From positions 1 to 64,000 of the forward strand of contig JAJBTU010000015.1 of the NCBI GenBank assembly GCA_020860715.1: a stretch of 64,000 nucleotides of DNA. Reading direction: 5' to 3'. Under the pieces are notes generated by a model. The model searched no databases, had not been told where the DNA came from, and saw only the letters and a list, made by a program, of their open reading frames with translations. The DNA comes from Clostridiales bacterium. GTDB lineage: Bacteria; Bacillota; Clostridia; Lachnospirales; Lachnospiraceae. Shown piece after piece: positions 62,233 through 64,000 of the stretch. Positions within the stretch are counted from its first letter, which is position 1; every line of letters starts with the position of its first letter. The position numbers and the translations under genes were made by a program.

Positions 62233-63000
62233 ATGCAGCGTATCAGTGAAATAAAAGAACGCTTTTCATCGGCGGATGAATCGGAATTATCGAGGCTGTT
62301 TGAAGCATATGCGGGCGACAGCCGAAGCGGCGTGCAGAACCTGATCGCACAGTACCGCAGAAAGCAGGAACGGCTTTTGGCTGAGCGGGAACGCCTGGAA
62401 CGCATGCGCATTTACGAACATAAGTATGAGGATCTTGGCCTTGTGTGCGGCATTGATGAGGCCGGACGGGGTCCCCTTGCGGGTCCGGTAGTTGCCGGAG
62501 CGGTGATTCTGCCCCGGGACTGTGAGATTCTGTATCTGAATGACTCCAAAAAACTCTCCGCTGCGCGCAGGGAGGAGCTGTTTGATGAAATTCAGGAAAA
62601 AGCGATTGCTTACGGCATCGGTATGGCTTCTCCGGCACGGATTGACGAGATCAATATTCTGCAGGCTACATATGAGGCCATGAGAGAGGCTGTTTCTTTG
62701 CTTGATCCGCAGCCTTCCGTCCTTTTAAATGATGCGGTCACCATTCCGGAACTCCCGATCCGCCAGGTGCCGATTATCGGCGGTGACGGAAAGAGTCTGT
62801 CTATTGCGGCGGCCAGCGTGCTTGCGAAAGTGACGAGGGACCGGCTTATGGTAGAATACGACCGTATTTTCCCTGAATATGGGTTTGCTTCCCACAAGGG
62901 TTATGGCTCGGCAGCACATATTGCGGCGTTAAAAAAATATGGGCCGACACCGATTCACAGGACCACCTTTATCGGGCACTTTTTCCCCGGAAAGCAGTAA
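62233..63000 (+). CDS. rnhB: Ribonuclease HII
   Basis: Removes RNA from RNA-DNA hybrids and single ribonucleotides from DNA. The 255 residues have a helical N-terminal extension of about 70 residues, then CGIDEAGRGPLAGPVVAGAV near 72 with the catalytic Asp and Glu, and SIAAASVLAKVTRD near 194. The extension matches B. subtilis-type RNase HII. AGGAGG precedes the ATG. Confidence 0.97.
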   Translation: MQRISEIKERFSSADESELSRLFEAYAGDSRSGVQNLIAQYRRKQERLLAERERLERMRIYEHKYEDLGLVCGIDEAGRGPLAGPVVAGAVILPRDCEILYLNDSKKLSAARREELFDEIQEKAIAYGIGMASPARIDEINILQATYEAMREAVSLLDPQPSVLLNDAVTIPELPIRQVPIIGGDGKSLSIAAASVLAKVTRDRLMVEYDRIFPEYGFASHKGYGSAAHIAALKKYGPTPIHRTTFIGHFFPGKQ

Positions 63001-63047
63001 CCCGGGCAGCCCTGCCCGCACAGCTATTCCGAGGCTGCCGCGAGGGT

Positions 63048-63088
63048 CAGACACCCGGATGCCCGCATCGCTGCAAGATGGGCGTCTG
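63048..63088 (+). other. Hairpin between rnhB and yraN
   Basis: CAGAC (63048-63052) pairs with GTCTG (63084-63088), and GCCCgCATC (63061-63069) with GATGGGC (63077-63083). A second small stem GGGCAG/CTGCCC lies at 63004-63017. No T run follows, so this is not a simple terminator. Confidence 0.45.
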
Positions 63089-63121
63089 TCTGGCTGTTTG
63101 ACTTAAAAACGGAGGAACTGC

Positions 63122-63469
63122 ATGAATAAACGTGCCGTCGGTACGGAATATGAAAAAAAGGCAGCCGCATATCTGGAGAAACACGGTTACCGCATCTTCT
63201 GCCGCAATTATCGCTGCAGAATGGGAGAGATCGATCTTGTTGCCGGACATGAAGGATATCTGGTGTTTATTGAGGTCAAATACCGTGCGAATGAGCGGGA
63301 CGGGAACGCGCTCGAAGCCGTAGATTTAAAAAAACAGCAGCGCATCGTCCGCGTAGCCAGATGGTTCCTGATGGAACGGCATATTCCGGAGAACCAGCCT
63401 GTCCGGTTCGATGTTGTTGCGTTTGACGGGAAAGAGGTTCAGATTGTCCGGGATGCGTTCTGGACATAA
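63122..63469 (+). CDS. YraN family protein (UPF0102)
   Basis: Endonuclease-like fold protein next to rnhB in many genomes; role not settled. The 115 residues have GTEYEKKAAAYLEKHGY near 7, CRMGEIDLVAGHEGYLVFIEVKYR near 31-54 with the Asp, Glu and Lys of a nuclease core, and AVDLKKQQRIVRVARWFL near 66. AACGGAGGAAC precedes the ATG. Confidence 0.94.
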   Translation: MNKRAVGTEYEKKAAAYLEKHGYRIFCRNYRCRMGEIDLVAGHEGYLVFIEVKYRANERDGNALEAVDLKKQQRIVRVARWFLMERHIPENQPVRFDVVAFDGKEVQIVRDAFWT

Positions 63470-63521
63470 AAGAAAGGTCCTGTATCGGTAAAAGGATTTA
63501 TTACCTGAAATGAGGATGGAT

Positions 63522-64000
63522 ATGGATGAATTTCTGAGAAAAAAAGGAAATCAGCCAATGCGGGCACACCAGAACAACGGTGTGCTTTATTTCACGTTTC
63601 CGGCCCTGGATCAGATTCCTTTTTGTATCCACGGATTCAGCAGCCGGCTGGGCGGAGTCAGTGAAAATGAACTGGCGGGCATGAATTTAAGTTTTAGCCG
63701 CGGGGATGTACCTGAGCGGGTGCAGACAAATTTCCGCCGCATTTCGGAGGCGATCGGATTTCCCTATGACAGAATGGTGTTTTCGGATCAGACGCATACG
63801 GTAAATGTGCGGGAAGTGTCCGGCGCGGACTGCGGAAAGGGATATCTGAAAGCGCGTGATTATCAGGATGTGGATGGTCTGATTACAAATGAGCCTGACG
63901 TTGTGCTCACAACATTTTACGCAGACTGCGTGCCGCTCTATTTTGTAGATCCGGTTCATCACGCCATCGGTCTTTCTCATTCCGGCTGGCGCGGCACAGT
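63522..64000 (+). CDS. pgeF: Peptidoglycan editing factor PgeF/YlmD family (purine nucleoside phosphorylase), partial
   Basis: The frame is open from 63522 to the right window edge (159 codons). It matches the laccase-domain YfiH/YlmD family, zinc enzymes with purine nucleoside phosphorylase activity and a proposed role in peptidoglycan editing. The metal ligands are seen: His in SDQTHTV, Cys near residue 136 in YADCVPLYF, and His near 153 in LSHSGWRG. In-frame ATGs at 63510 and 63516 are alternatives; GAGGATGG stands before 63522. The C-terminal part lies outside. Confidence 0.9.
   Translation, partial: MDEFLRKKGNQPMRAHQNNGVLYFTFPALDQIPFCIHGFSSRLGGVSENELAGMNLSFSRGDVPERVQTNFRRISEAIGFPYDRMVFSDQTHTVNVREVSGADCGKGYLKARDYQDVDGLITNEPDVVLTTFYADCVPLYFVDPVHHAIGLSHSGWRGT

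Noticed and set aside
63048-63088. Hairpin after rnhB as a terminator
   Set aside because: The stem is broken by an eight-base bulge and no T run follows.

Overview
The window reads as ordinary chromosomal DNA of a Gram-positive anaerobe of the class Clostridia, most likely the family Lachnospiraceae. The clues are the gene orders (radC-mreBCD-PBP2-minCDE-rodA-mgsA; yggS-sepF-ylmH; ylxM-ffh-rpsP-khpA-rimM-trmD-rplS), strong AGGAGG ribosome sites, frequent TTG/GTG starts, a leucine T-box, Rex, an NfnAB-type flavoenzyme pair and a very large PBP2. Almost every gene lies on the + strand; only a DUF378 protein and an Lrp-type regulator are on the - strand. I see no tRNA, rRNA, CRISPR array, insertion sequence or prophage.

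Layout. 1-6.4 kb: the C-terminal end of mutL (its frame is interrupted at the window edge), miaA, a PLP lyase of the methionine gamma-lyase/aluminium-resistance family, and two flavoproteins flanking a DUF2284 metal-binding protein, all tightly packed or overlapping. 6.5-17.3 kb: cell shape and division (radC, mreB, mreC, mreD, PBP2, minC, minD, minE, rodA), then methylglyoxal synthase and a D,D-carboxypeptidase. 17.4-23.6 kb: a small P-loop protein, DUF378, an HlyD-like membrane protein, yggS, sepF, ylmH, aroB and lspA. 23.6-26.3 kb: a Leu T-box controlling leuA, with a convergent, overlapping Lrp/AsnC regulator that has its own leader. 26.4-28.6 kb: a large secreted repeat/beta-helix protein.

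28.8-33.5 kb: an exported-polymer O-acetylation cassette (SGNH protein, DUF4358 lipoprotein, MBOAT, DHHW protein) ending with folA. 33.4-34.8 kb: a 470-base AT-rich region with three Spo0A-box matches and a consensus promoter ahead of a SleB-type cell wall hydrolase. 34.8-45 kb: thrC, two membrane-anchored proteins, an ABC-F ATPase, rex, nnr, alr, a MazF-type toxin without an adjacent antitoxin, yebC and a CFI-box protein. 45-53.4 kb: a ClpP/TepA-like protease, uppP, ftsK, nfnAB and rlmH. 53.5-64 kb: citrate synthase, the SRP/ribosome-maturation run, three signal peptidase I genes around rbgA, rnhB, yraN and the start of pgeF, which runs off the right edge.

Much of the window serves envelope growth: MreBCD/RodA/PBP2 for elongation, MinCDE/SepF/FtsK for division and segregation, UppP/Alr/carboxypeptidase for peptidoglycan, LspA/SipS for export, and the MBOAT cassette for surface modification. 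Nothing here is proven to be a new system. The best leads are the acetylation cassette with its unexplained DUF4358 partner, the Lrp leader, the Spo0A-box region, and several conserved-looking proteins without a known function.
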